Shown piece by piece: positions 1-5,231 of a stretch of DNA of 5,882 nucleotides. A program made the translations under genes and the position numbers. Source of the DNA: Oscillospiraceae bacterium (GTDB taxonomy: Bacteria > Bacillota_A > Clostridia > Oscillospirales > CAG-272); contig SVSO01000189.1 in assembly GCA_015064195.1 (NCBI GenBank), positions 1-5,882 of the forward strand, given 5' to 3'. Position 1 is the first letter of the stretch; the number at the start of each line of letters is the position of its first letter. The notes beneath the pieces were generated by a model. That model was not told the DNA's origin. It worked only from the letters and a program-made list of their open reading frames with translations, and did no database searches.

Positions 1-53
1 CCGACGGCTTGCCGCTGACAAAGAACAATTTATGAATTTGAAGTCAGCACTTC

Positions 54-88
54 AAAAACAGTGAACCGCCTTTGCAGAGACGGTTCAC
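54..88 (-). terminator. Bidirectional rho-independent terminator overlapping the stop codon of the small membrane peptide gene
   Basis: Positions 61-68 (GTGAACCG) pair perfectly with 81-88 (CGGTTCAC) around a 12-nt loop that can add two or three further pairs. On the minus strand the stem is followed by TG and five T (54-58), so it ends the leftward small-peptide transcript; the TGA stop (85-87) lies inside the first arm. On the plus strand the stem is followed by TTTCTTTT, so it could also stop transcription entering from the left edge. A second AT-rich hairpin (TTTGAAGT/ACTTCAAA, loop CAGC, 37-56) lies just beyond. A terminator that starts in the stop codon is typical of compact, monocistronic small-toxin-like genes. 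Confidence 0.8.
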
Positions 89-207
89 TTTCTTTTATGG
101 AACAATTTATGCAGAATGGCGACGATGAGCGGACAGACTGCCAGAAGCAGGCTGAGAATGCTGCATACCGAGCCGACATCCGAAAAAATGTCAGAAAAAG
201 CGAACAT
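85..207 (-). CDS. Small single-span membrane peptide, holin-like / type I toxin-like (40 aa)
   Basis: This 40-residue peptide has a short polar N-terminus (MFAFSDIFSDVG), one hydrophobic segment at about residues 13-32 (SVCSILSLLLAVCPLIVAIL), and a basic tail ending HKLFHKRK. That architecture matches the small Firmicutes peptides annotated as putative holin-like toxins or type I toxins, which insert in the cytoplasmic membrane. The frame is open back to an ATG at 303, but only the ATG at 207 has a strong ribosome site (GGAGG, 8 nt upstream), so I chose 207. A consensus promoter at 373-401 would give a roughly 160-nt 5' leader, and the terminator begins in the stop codon, so the transcript is about 310 nt and monocistronic. 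No antisense RNA promoter could be identified with confidence, so the toxin role is inferred from shape only. It could instead be a small membrane protein of another kind. Confidence 0.55.
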   Translation of the reverse strand: MFAFSDIFSDVGSVCSILSLLLAVCPLIVAILHKLFHKRK

Positions 208-231
208 ACATCTTTCCTCCCGGGCGATATT

Positions 232-279
232 TCCCGCGAGAGCTGTATTCTCACCACCAACCTCTCCGCTGTCGCGGGA
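232..279 (-). other. Possible hairpin in the 5' leader of the small membrane peptide mRNA
   Basis: TCCCGCGA (232-239) and TCGCGGGA (272-279) form a perfect 8-bp GC-rich stem with a 32-nt loop. It lies in the leader, ending 11 nt before the GGAGG site (216-220). Type I toxin mRNAs often have structured leaders that limit translation, so this stem may matter, but it is too far from the ribosome site to occlude it by itself. No covariation or structure calculation was possible. Confidence 0.35.
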
Positions 280-372
280 TGAAAAGCATATGGCGGGCGG
301 CAAGACGTCTTTGAAACCGTATACCGTTGTGCACAGGACGGCGGCTTGTCCATCCCATTACACCGCATCCTT

Positions 373-401
373 ATTATACCACATTCCGCACCGCCTGTCA
401 A
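373..401 (-). promoter_or_regulatory. Consensus sigma-A promoter for the small membrane peptide gene
   Basis: On the minus strand a perfect TTGACA (396-401) and a perfect TATAAT (373-378) are separated by 17 bp, with an extended -10 (TGG just before TATAAT). Transcription should start near 366. The -35 box lies only two bases from the T-tract of the SBP terminator (404-408), so the SBP unit ends exactly where this one begins. Confidence 0.85.
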
Positions 402-403
402 GC

Positions 404-430
404 AAAAACGTGCACCCTCACGGATGCACG
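404..430 (-). terminator. Rho-independent terminator of the solute-binding protein gene
   Basis: On the minus strand the stem CGTGCAtCC / GGgTGCACG (409-430), with a GTGA loop and one internal mismatch, is followed by TTTTT (408-404). It begins 7 nt after the SBP stop codon. On the plus strand the hairpin is followed by TTTTCTC, so weak activity in that direction is possible. It resembles the terminator at 2398-2426. Confidence 0.85.
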
Positions 431-437
431 TTTTCTC

Positions 438-1937
438 TTATTCAAGCGACTTTGCTTTGTCGATCATTTCCGCAAGCTTGGTTTCGACGGCGGGCTTGAG
501 ACTGTCGTATTTGCTCATGTAATTGCCGCCTGCACCCAGCTTGAGCACCTCGCGGGCAATGACGCCCATATTGCTCAGCGCGGAGGAATTCGCGTAGACG
601 AAATCGGTGGTCATCGCGTCACGGAGCATATCCATGACCTGTCCCGACATCTCGTCGTGGGAATATTTCACCTTCATCGCCACGTCGTAGTACGCCGGCG
701 TGACCTTGCGGTAGGTCTCGGCGCACATGGATTCCAGTGCGGCGCAGGCCATGTCGATCTCCGTCAGCGTGATCGGAACGACGTACAGCGTGGTGGAATT
801 GTGTACCAGCGCCTTGTAATCCTTCTGCGCCTCATCCAGCTTCGGCATGGGAATGACACCGTAGGGATCCCGCATATCGCGGAAAAATTCCGCATTGTAC
901 AGACGGTCGCCGAGGAACATCAGCTTACTGTTGATGAACAGCTCACGGGCCTGCGCTTCTTCTTTGGCCGCCTCACCGCTGAGGATGATGAAGCCCGGAG
1001 TCTGATAGAACAGCTTGTCCAGCGCCTCGGCGATGGCCACGTTGCGGCTCTGATCGGCCAGCAGCACCGGATAGCCGTCGGAATCCCGCTCGCTCAGCAC
1101 CATGCCTGCGGGATAAGCGTAATGGTCAGCCTTGGTGGAAAGATTTCCCACGCCGCCCAGCATATCATTCACATCCGTCACGCCGTCGGCATTCAGATCC
1201 TGATAGGCATCCTGCACCATCTTGCGGTACACATCGTGGGTCCATGTGCCGTCCACCACATGGGTGTACAGCAGATCGGGATCCTGATACAGCTTATCGC
1301 AGATGTCCTTGTTGTAGAACATGGCGGAGAGATTGCGCAGGGAGAAGATGGAAATATCGCCCTGCAGCAGATACCGCTCATTTTCCGCAACGGAAATTTC
1401 CGCCATATAGCCGTCATTCCACCACGGCTTTTCAAAATCGAGGTAGGGCGCATCCACCAAATTCACGAAAACGCCGTCCTGCGCATACTGAGGGCCGCGG
1501 TTGTGGACGACCTGAATGATATCATAGACATCATCGCCGGCGAGAATGGTGTTGTAATAGCTCTGGCTGTGCTTGGTGGAATCCGTCTCGCCGTACGTCA
1601 CCTCCAGCGTCACATTCAGCTGCTCCTCCACCTTCCGGTTGCGGGCATAGAGCGCGTCGGAAACCACGTCGCCCGTTTCTTCATCCGGGCCGATCTCCAG
1701 ATTTTTGTAGGAATCACCGTTGCGGGAGAGAATCCGTACCGGCGCGCCTTTGTAATCGAGGGCGGGCAGGGAATCGGGATAGTTTTCGCGGGTGTAGGAT
1801 TCTTCGGCGGGGGTCGTGTCACCGGAGGAGGAAGCGTCAGTGGTGTCAGATCCGGCGGGGGTTTCGGATGCGCCGCAGGAGAAAGTGCCGGCCGCAAGAA
1901 GCAGCGCCAGCATGAGGGAAATCGAACGCTTTGACAT
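438..1937 (-). CDS. Extracellular solute-binding lipoprotein of an ABC importer (family 1, sugar-type), 499 aa
   Basis: This is likely the substrate-capture subunit of an ABC importer, anchored outside the membrane; carbohydrate is the usual ligand class of family 1, but the actual ligand cannot be read from the sequence. It has a basic, hydrophobic signal peptide (residues 1-20) ending TFSC, so Cys21 is the probable lipidation site, although Thr/Phe before it makes a weak lipobox. A Ser/Thr/Asp/Ala linker (22-48) follows, then the binding domain to residue 499. Residues 247-258 (DLNADGVTDVND) fit a 12-residue EF-hand/dockerin-type calcium loop, which occurs in related clostridial SBPs. The start is supported by AAGGAG 7 nt before the ATG. 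It has its own promoter and terminator, so it is monocistronic, and no permease or ATPase is adjacent. Its C-terminus is paralogous to the remnant at 2164-2385. Confidence 0.93.
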   Translation of the reverse strand: MSKRSISLMLALLLAAGTFSCGASETPAGSDTTDASSSGDTTPAEESYTRENYPDSLPALDYKGAPVRILSRNGDSYKNLEIGPDEETGDVVSDALYARNRKVEEQLNVTLEVTYGETDSTKHSQSYYNTILAGDDVYDIIQVVHNRGPQYAQDGVFVNLVDAPYLDFEKPWWNDGYMAEISVAENERYLLQGDISIFSLRNLSAMFYNKDICDKLYQDPDLLYTHVVDGTWTHDVYRKMVQDAYQDLNADGVTDVNDMLGGVGNLSTKADHYAYPAGMVLSERDSDGYPVLLADQSRNVAIAEALDKLFYQTPGFIILSGEAAKEEAQARELFINSKLMFLGDRLYNAEFFRDMRDPYGVIPMPKLDEAQKDYKALVHNSTTLYVVPITLTEIDMACAALESMCAETYRKVTPAYYDVAMKVKYSHDEMSGQVMDMLRDAMTTDFVYANSSALSNMGVIAREVLKLGAGGNYMSKYDSLKPAVETKLAEMIDKAKSLE

Positions 1938-1962
1938 AAGTACACTCCTTATAGTTTTGATG

Positions 1963-1986
1963 ATGAATAATTATAAATTTATTCAT
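1963..1986. repeat. AT-rich 8-bp inverted repeat in the SBP leader
   Basis: ATGAATAA (1963-1970) and TTATTCAT (1979-1986) are a perfect inverted repeat with an 8-nt centre, located in the 57-nt leader between the SBP transcription start (about 1994) and its ribosome site. It could be a weak mRNA hairpin or a regulator site. AT-rich DNA makes such palindromes by chance, so confidence is low. Confidence 0.3.
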
Positions 1987-2054
1987 AAAGTGCCACTATC
2001 ATTATACCACATCCTGCCCCGTCTGTCAATAGAAACGCGGCAAAATGGCACTTT
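1987..2054. repeat. Perfect 9-bp inverted repeat flanking the SBP promoter (candidate operator pair)
   Basis: AAAGTGCCA (1987-1995) and TGGCACTTT (2046-2054) are exact reverse complements 50 bp apart. The whole SBP promoter (2001-2029) lies between them: one arm covers the predicted transcription start and the other sits about 17-25 bp upstream of the -35 box. This placement would suit two half-sites of a repressor or a looping operator. A match of this length is expected about once by chance in a window this size, so only the placement supports it. Confidence 0.35.
2001..2029 (-). promoter_or_regulatory. Consensus sigma-A promoter for the solute-binding protein gene
   Basis: On the minus strand a perfect TTGACA (2024-2029) and perfect TATAAT (2001-2006) are 17 bp apart with an extended -10 (TGG). 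The predicted start is near 1994, giving a leader of about 57 nt before the ATG at 1937. It matches the promoter at 373-401 at 25 of 29 positions, including most of the spacer. Confidence 0.87.
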
Positions 2055-2163
2055 CTTCAATATATATATAGCATCCCGGCGGATTCCCGCGATCCCGTGG
2101 GGATATTGCATCGCGCAAATGTAAACATAATGTAAAATAACTTGACAAAGTAAAATCAGCCGG

Positions 2164-2385
2164 GTCAAGGTGAAGTATACCCAGGACGAGCAGTCCGGAC
2201 AGATCATCGATATGATCCGCGACTCCATGACAACCGATTTCTTCTACTGCAACTCCAACAGCCTGATGTCCGTCGGTACGATCTTCCGCACGCTTCTGAA
2301 TAAACCCAACGGCAACTATATGTCAAGCTTTGCAAAAATGAAGGATAACGTCAATCTCCGCCTGAAAATGCTGATCGAAGGCTGA
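2164..2385 (+). pseudogene. 5'-truncated remnant of a second solute-binding protein gene (last ~73 codons)
   Basis: The reading frame encodes VKVKYTQDEQSG... through GNYMSSF to the TGA at 2383-2385. It aligns over its whole length, with one single-residue gap, to about residues 422-492 of the intact SBP at 438-1937. Shared blocks include KVKY, SGQ, MTTDF and GNYMS, and about half the residues are identical. Nothing SBP-like precedes it: the frame is closed by a stop at 2143-2145 and the region upstream is AT-rich intergenic DNA. The GTG at 2170 has no ribosome site, so it is probably not translated. A proper terminator follows (2398-2426). A TTGACA at 2142-2147 may be the -35 box of the lost gene's promoter, with no -10 after it, which would fit a deletion removing the promoter's 3' half and most of the gene. 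The protein divergence shows this is an older paralog, not a recent copy. Confidence 0.85.
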
Positions 2386-2397
2386 CACACAAATCTC

Positions 2398-2426
2398 CCG
2401 CGCATCCGTCAGGATGCGCGGTTTTT
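2398..2426 (+). terminator. Rho-independent terminator after the SBP remnant
   Basis: A perfect 10-bp stem, CCGCGCATCC / GGATGCGCGG with a GTCA loop (2398-2421), is followed on the plus strand by TTTTT. It lies 12 nt after the remnant's stop codon. The dehydrogenase gene converges on it from the right (its stop is at 2428-2430), but on the minus strand the stem is followed by GAGATTTG, a poor U-tract, so termination in that direction would be weak. Confidence 0.85.
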
Positions 2427-2427
2427 G

Positions 2428-3738
2428 TCAGGCGAGAACGTCTTCTTCGGTGAGTCCCAAGTCCCAGATGAGCCGGGAGAGGATGTATTTGTCGCGGATG
2501 TCGCGGGTGGCGCGGATCGTGTCGCACAGCCGGTCGGAAAGGCCGATCTCCTCCAGTGTCAGCGGCGCGCCCACCGCCTGCATAGCCGCCGTCAGTGCTT
2601 CCAGCGTGGGCAGCTCCTCGTCCATGGCCCGCACAATTTCCGGCCATTTTTCAAGGATAATGTCCAGCCGCGCCGCGTGCTTTTCCGGCGCATATTTGTC
2701 GTCCCGCAGCTCACCGGCCACCATGGCCGCCGACGCACTGCCCATGAATTCCCGCAGAAAATCCAAATGCGCCGCCCGATCGAAGGCTTTGGCATGGGCA
2801 AGGGCGGCCGCTTTGTCGGGGGTGAATTCCCGCAGGCGGCGGCAGATCCGGATAACCATGCGCGTGCCGATGCCGCACTGGATGCCGTGAAGCTCCATGG
2901 GCGTGCCGAACGCCCCGGCGCGCATATCCCAGATGTGGGAGATGGAATGCTCCGTTCCCGATGCGGGCCGGGAAAGCCCCGCCCATGTCATGGCCACGCC
3001 GGACAAAATCAGGCCGCGCATGACCGCTTCCACCGCCGCAGGCTCGCGTTTTGCCAGCCCCGCCGCGCTTTTCACCACCTCGCCCACGGCTTCGCGAACC
3101 GCATCCACCACAGCTTCGCAGTAAAATTCGCCGGTGACGAGATGGGAAATGCGCCATTCGCAGAGCGCGGTGTATTTTGCGGCCATATCGCCCACGCCCG
3201 CCGCCAGCATTTTCGCCGGCGCAAGGCGCACGATGTCCGTGTCCGCAACGATGGCGCGGGGACAGCAGGAGTCGATGGTCACTTTCAGCCCGTCCCGTGT
3301 CATGGAGGAGGTGGCGGATGCATAGCCGTCCATGGAGGGTGCGGTCGCCACGGTGATCAGCGGGATTTTGGCAGTCCGCGCCACGATCTTCGCCGTATCG
3401 CCCACCACGCCGGAGCCGACGGCGATGACCATGTCGCAGGCGTGATCGAAGTGGAGCATGGCCGAACCGACGGTGGCTTCGTCCGGCTCGGGATGGCGAT
3501 GGGGCAGGGTATGGCAGACCGGCGCGAAATCGGCGAGGAGAGCCGATACGCGCTCACCGGCGGCCGCATGAGTGTCGGGATCGTCGAGAATGTAGGGCTT
3601 TTTGCCATAGGCCGCCGCGATCTCCGGCAGCTTTTCGATGACGCCCGCGCCGATTTCGATGCGCGCAAGGCTTGCGGAATGCACCCGCCCGCATTCGCAG
3701 GGGGTGGACGTGCCGATGGAGGAGAGGGTAAGCTTCAT
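2428..3738 (-). CDS. sn-Glycerol-1-phosphate dehydrogenase family protein (AraM/EgsA-like), 436 aa
   Basis: Members of this family reduce dihydroxyacetone phosphate to sn-glycerol-1-phosphate with NAD(P)H and a bound metal; Bacillus AraM is the bacterial model. Family marks seen here (numbered from the chosen start) are the glycine-rich nucleotide motif GSGVVGD (108-114), TAPSMDGYAS (132-141), and three likely metal ligands: Asp184 in GVGD, His264 in SGTEHSISH and His284 in HGIQCGIG. An N-terminal CECGRVH (14-20) recalls a Cys/His motif in some clostridial members. The ATG at 3738 has AAAGGA 7 nt upstream, whereas the in-frame ATG at 3756 has no ribosome site, so I took 3738. The gene follows the MocR-type regulator by 41 nt with no terminator or clear promoter between, so the two are probably co-transcribed. 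The family is clear; the true substrate in this organism is not. Confidence 0.88.
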   Translation of the reverse strand: MKLTLSSIGTSTPCECGRVHSASLARIEIGAGVIEKLPEIAAAYGKKPYILDDPDTHAAAGERVSALLADFAPVCHTLPHRHPEPDEATVGSAMLHFDHACDMVIAVGSGVVGDTAKIVARTAKIPLITVATAPSMDGYASATSSMTRDGLKVTIDSCCPRAIVADTDIVRLAPAKMLAAGVGDMAAKYTALCEWRISHLVTGEFYCEAVVDAVREAVGEVVKSAAGLAKREPAAVEAVMRGLILSGVAMTWAGLSRPASGTEHSISHIWDMRAGAFGTPMELHGIQCGIGTRMVIRICRRLREFTPDKAAALAHAKAFDRAAHLDFLREFMGSASAAMVAGELRDDKYAPEKHAARLDIILEKWPEIVRAMDEELPTLEALTAAMQAVGAPLTLEEIGLSDRLCDTIRATRDIRDKYILSRLIWDLGLTEEDVLA

Positions 3739-3779
3739 GATCGTGTCCTTTCTCATGGGAAATGTAAATAAATTGTAAA

Positions 3780-5117
3780 TTATCCCCGCATTCGGGCCGC
3801 CAGCTGACGGATGGCGGCATCAATGTCGTCCTCGCTCATGCCGGCATAGCTGAGAATGATGGCATCCGGCGCAGGCGAGTGGGCGTATTCGTCAAGGAAT
3901 GCCAGCCGGATGCGGGAGCGTTCGGCGGCGCGTCGAAGCTCGTCGGGGGCGATGCCGTGAAGCTCGCCCAGCACGTGAACGCCCGCGTCGTAGCCAATGA
4001 CGCGGATTTTTTCGCCGAATTCCCGCGCGAGGGCGGCGATGAGACAGTCCCGCCGCCGCCGGCAGAGACTGCGCATCCGGTGAACGTGCCGCTCAAAGCT
4101 GCCGTCCGCCAAAAATCGCGCCAGAACGTGCTGCTCCAGCGTTGGCACGGTGCAGGAAAGGTGCGCCATCCGCCGGTCGAATTCGGGGACAAGCTCGGGG
4201 GGGAGCACCAGATAGCCGATTCGCATGGAGGGCGCGAGGGTGCGGGTGAAGGTGTTCATGTAGATGACCCGGCCGGATTTGTCGAGGGCGGCAAGGCTGG
4301 CGTGCTGTCGGCCGAGATAGCAGAATTCGTTCTCGAAGTCGTCCTCGATGATGCGCCGGGATGCATCCGCCGCCACCCAGCGAAGCAGCTCGTCCCGGCG
4401 GTCGGGATGCATGACGAGGCCGGTGGGGAAGCTGTGGGAGGGCGCGACATGGACGATCTCCGGCGACACCCGCCCGATTTCGTCCATGCGGATGCCGCGC
4501 TCATCGGCGGGGATGTAATGCACCGCCGCGCCGAAGGTCTCAAAAATTTTCGCCGCCTTGGTGTAGCCCGGATCTTCCACGGCCACACGCTTCGCGCCGA
4601 GGAATCCGCAGAGGAGGGCGATGAGATAATCCGAGCCTGCGCCGATGACGATCTGGCGCGGGGAGCAGTGGAGGCCCCGGGTGAGGGCGAGATTGCGGGC
4701 GATCTCCCGGCGAAGCTCCGGCAGACCCTTGGCATCGGTGGCGCCGAGGAGTGCCGCGTCCTTTTCGGACAGCACCTGCCGCATGAGACGCGCCCATTCG
4801 GAAAAGGGGAAGCCTTCTGCGGCGGCGGACGCGGACTTGAAATCCCAGCGGAAGGTGCATTCGGGCGGCGATTCGGGCATGGGTGCGGGAATGCGCTCTT
4901 TTGAAAAAGTGACAAAATAGCCCCGGCGAAGCTCGCTTTTCACATAGCCCTCGGCGATGAGACGATCGTACGCCGCCTGCACGGTGATGACCGAAACGCT
5001 CATCTCCTCGGCCAGCGCGCGCTTGGACGGCAGACGCTCACCGTCCGCCAGCCGCCCGGCGAGAATGTCCTCCCGGAGCGCGGTGTAAATTCGTTTGTAA
5101 AGCGCGGTTTTGGCCAT
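3780..5117 (-). CDS. MocR-type GntR regulator with aminotransferase-like domain lacking the PLP lysine, 445 aa
   Basis: MocR regulators (GabR and PdxR are models) join a GntR winged-helix DNA-binding domain to a fold-type I aminotransferase domain that senses PLP or a PLP adduct. Residues 1-70 form the GntR domain (LPSKRALAEEMSVSVITVQAAYDRLIAEGYV). Residues from about 90 to 440 form the aminotransferase-like domain, with GATDAKGLPELR, VEDPGY, APSHSFPTG and IEDDFENEF. In the motif that normally reads TFSKTLAP, this protein reads TFTRTLAP: the Schiff-base lysine is Arg292 (codon CGC). The EDDY tyrosine is Phe261. The D259 to R292 distance equals the GabR Asp279 to Lys312 distance, so the alignment is secure. 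Covalent PLP binding is therefore unlikely and the effector is unknown. The start is supported by AAAGGAG 6 nt before the ATG. It is the first gene of a likely operon with the dehydrogenase and is divergent from the beta-helix gene, its probable target. Confidence 0.92.
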   Translation of the reverse strand: MAKTALYKRIYTALREDILAGRLADGERLPSKRALAEEMSVSVITVQAAYDRLIAEGYVKSELRRGYFVTFSKERIPAPMPESPPECTFRWDFKSASAAAEGFPFSEWARLMRQVLSEKDAALLGATDAKGLPELRREIARNLALTRGLHCSPRQIVIGAGSDYLIALLCGFLGAKRVAVEDPGYTKAAKIFETFGAAVHYIPADERGIRMDEIGRVSPEIVHVAPSHSFPTGLVMHPDRRDELLRWVAADASRRIIEDDFENEFCYLGRQHASLAALDKSGRVIYMNTFTRTLAPSMRIGYLVLPPELVPEFDRRMAHLSCTVPTLEQHVLARFLADGSFERHVHRMRSLCRRRRDCLIAALAREFGEKIRVIGYDAGVHVLGELHGIAPDELRRAAERSRIRLAFLDEYAHSPAPDAIILSYAGMSEDDIDAAIRQLAARMRG

Positions 5118-5128
5118 GGTTATGCTCC

Positions 5129-5183
5129 TTTCGCAAAATTTTCCTGAAAAAATTTACCGAAATCTATTGCAATTTGGCGAAAT
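5129..5183. promoter_or_regulatory. Three-copy operator-like repeat, probably bound by the MocR-type regulator
   Basis: The element AATTTnnCGAAAT occurs three times in the divergent gap. AATTTACCGAAAT (5151-5163) and AATTTGGCGAAAT (5171-5183) are direct copies exactly 20 bp apart, identical at 11 of 13 positions. An inverted copy, AATTTTGCGAAA on the minus strand, is at 5129-5140. It forms a 12-bp inverted repeat with the copy at 5171, with one mismatch and centres 42 bp apart. These spacings are close to whole helical turns. The copy at 5171 overlaps the -35 box and spacer of the divergent promoter, that at 5151 sits just upstream, and the inverted copy touches the regulator's ribosome site. 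Direct-repeat operators near their own gene are known for MocR regulators, so control of both directions is likely. No convincing promoter for the regulator was found. Confidence 0.6.
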
Positions 5184-5195
5184 TTATGGTATATT
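5167..5195 (+). promoter_or_regulatory. Promoter for the divergent beta-helix gene
   Basis: TTGCAA (5167-5172) and TATATT (5190-5195) are 17 bp apart, and TGG before TATATT makes an extended -10. The predicted start near 5202 gives a leader of about 30 nt before the ATG at 5232. The spacer contains one copy of the operator-like repeat, so a protein bound there would block polymerase. Confidence 0.65.
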
Positions 5196-5231
5196 TATGT
5201 TGAAGAAATCTTCGTGACGGAGGAAACGATT

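Noticed and set aside
2..64. Possible 3' end of a plus-strand gene at the left edge (open frame ending TGA 62-64, or another ending at 33-35)
   Set aside because: Two frames are equally plausible over so few codons, and neither gives a recognisable C-terminus. The terminator at 61-97 would suit such a gene, but the evidence is too thin to annotate.
30..401. 123-codon minus-strand frame overlapping the small membrane peptide
   Set aside because: It has no hydrophobic or domain pattern, its first ATG falls inside the -35 box of the promoter, and it lacks a ribosome site. The 40-residue frame has all supporting signals.
327..1934. 535-codon open frame on the plus strand across the SBP gene
   Set aside because: It is the complement of a clearly recognisable SBP with signal peptide, ribosome site, promoter and terminator. 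The plus-strand translation is His/Ile/Val-rich with no family resemblance and ends in low-complexity Gly/Arg.
2061..2070. TATATATATA tract as a -10 box or microsatellite
   Set aside because: Only five TA units and no -35 element at proper spacing on either strand; best treated as AT-rich spacer.
2170..2385. Functional 71-residue protein starting at GTG 2170
   Set aside because: There is no ribosome site or complete promoter, and its homology begins in the middle of the SBP C-terminal region, so it is better read as a gene remnant.
2425..3771. 448-codon open frame on the plus strand across the dehydrogenase gene
   Set aside because: The minus strand encodes a protein with all expected glycerol-1-phosphate dehydrogenase motifs. 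The plus-strand product is Arg/His/Gly-rich and unrecognisable, as expected of a GC-biased shadow.
3879..4904. 341-codon open frame on the plus strand across the regulator gene
   Set aside because: It is a shadow of the MocR-type gene, with no ribosome site and no recognisable domain.
5118..5231. A minus-strand promoter for the MocR-type regulator
   Set aside because: TTGCAA at 5167-5172 is its own reverse complement, but no acceptable -10 lies 16-18 bp away on the minus strand, and other pairings had wrong spacing.
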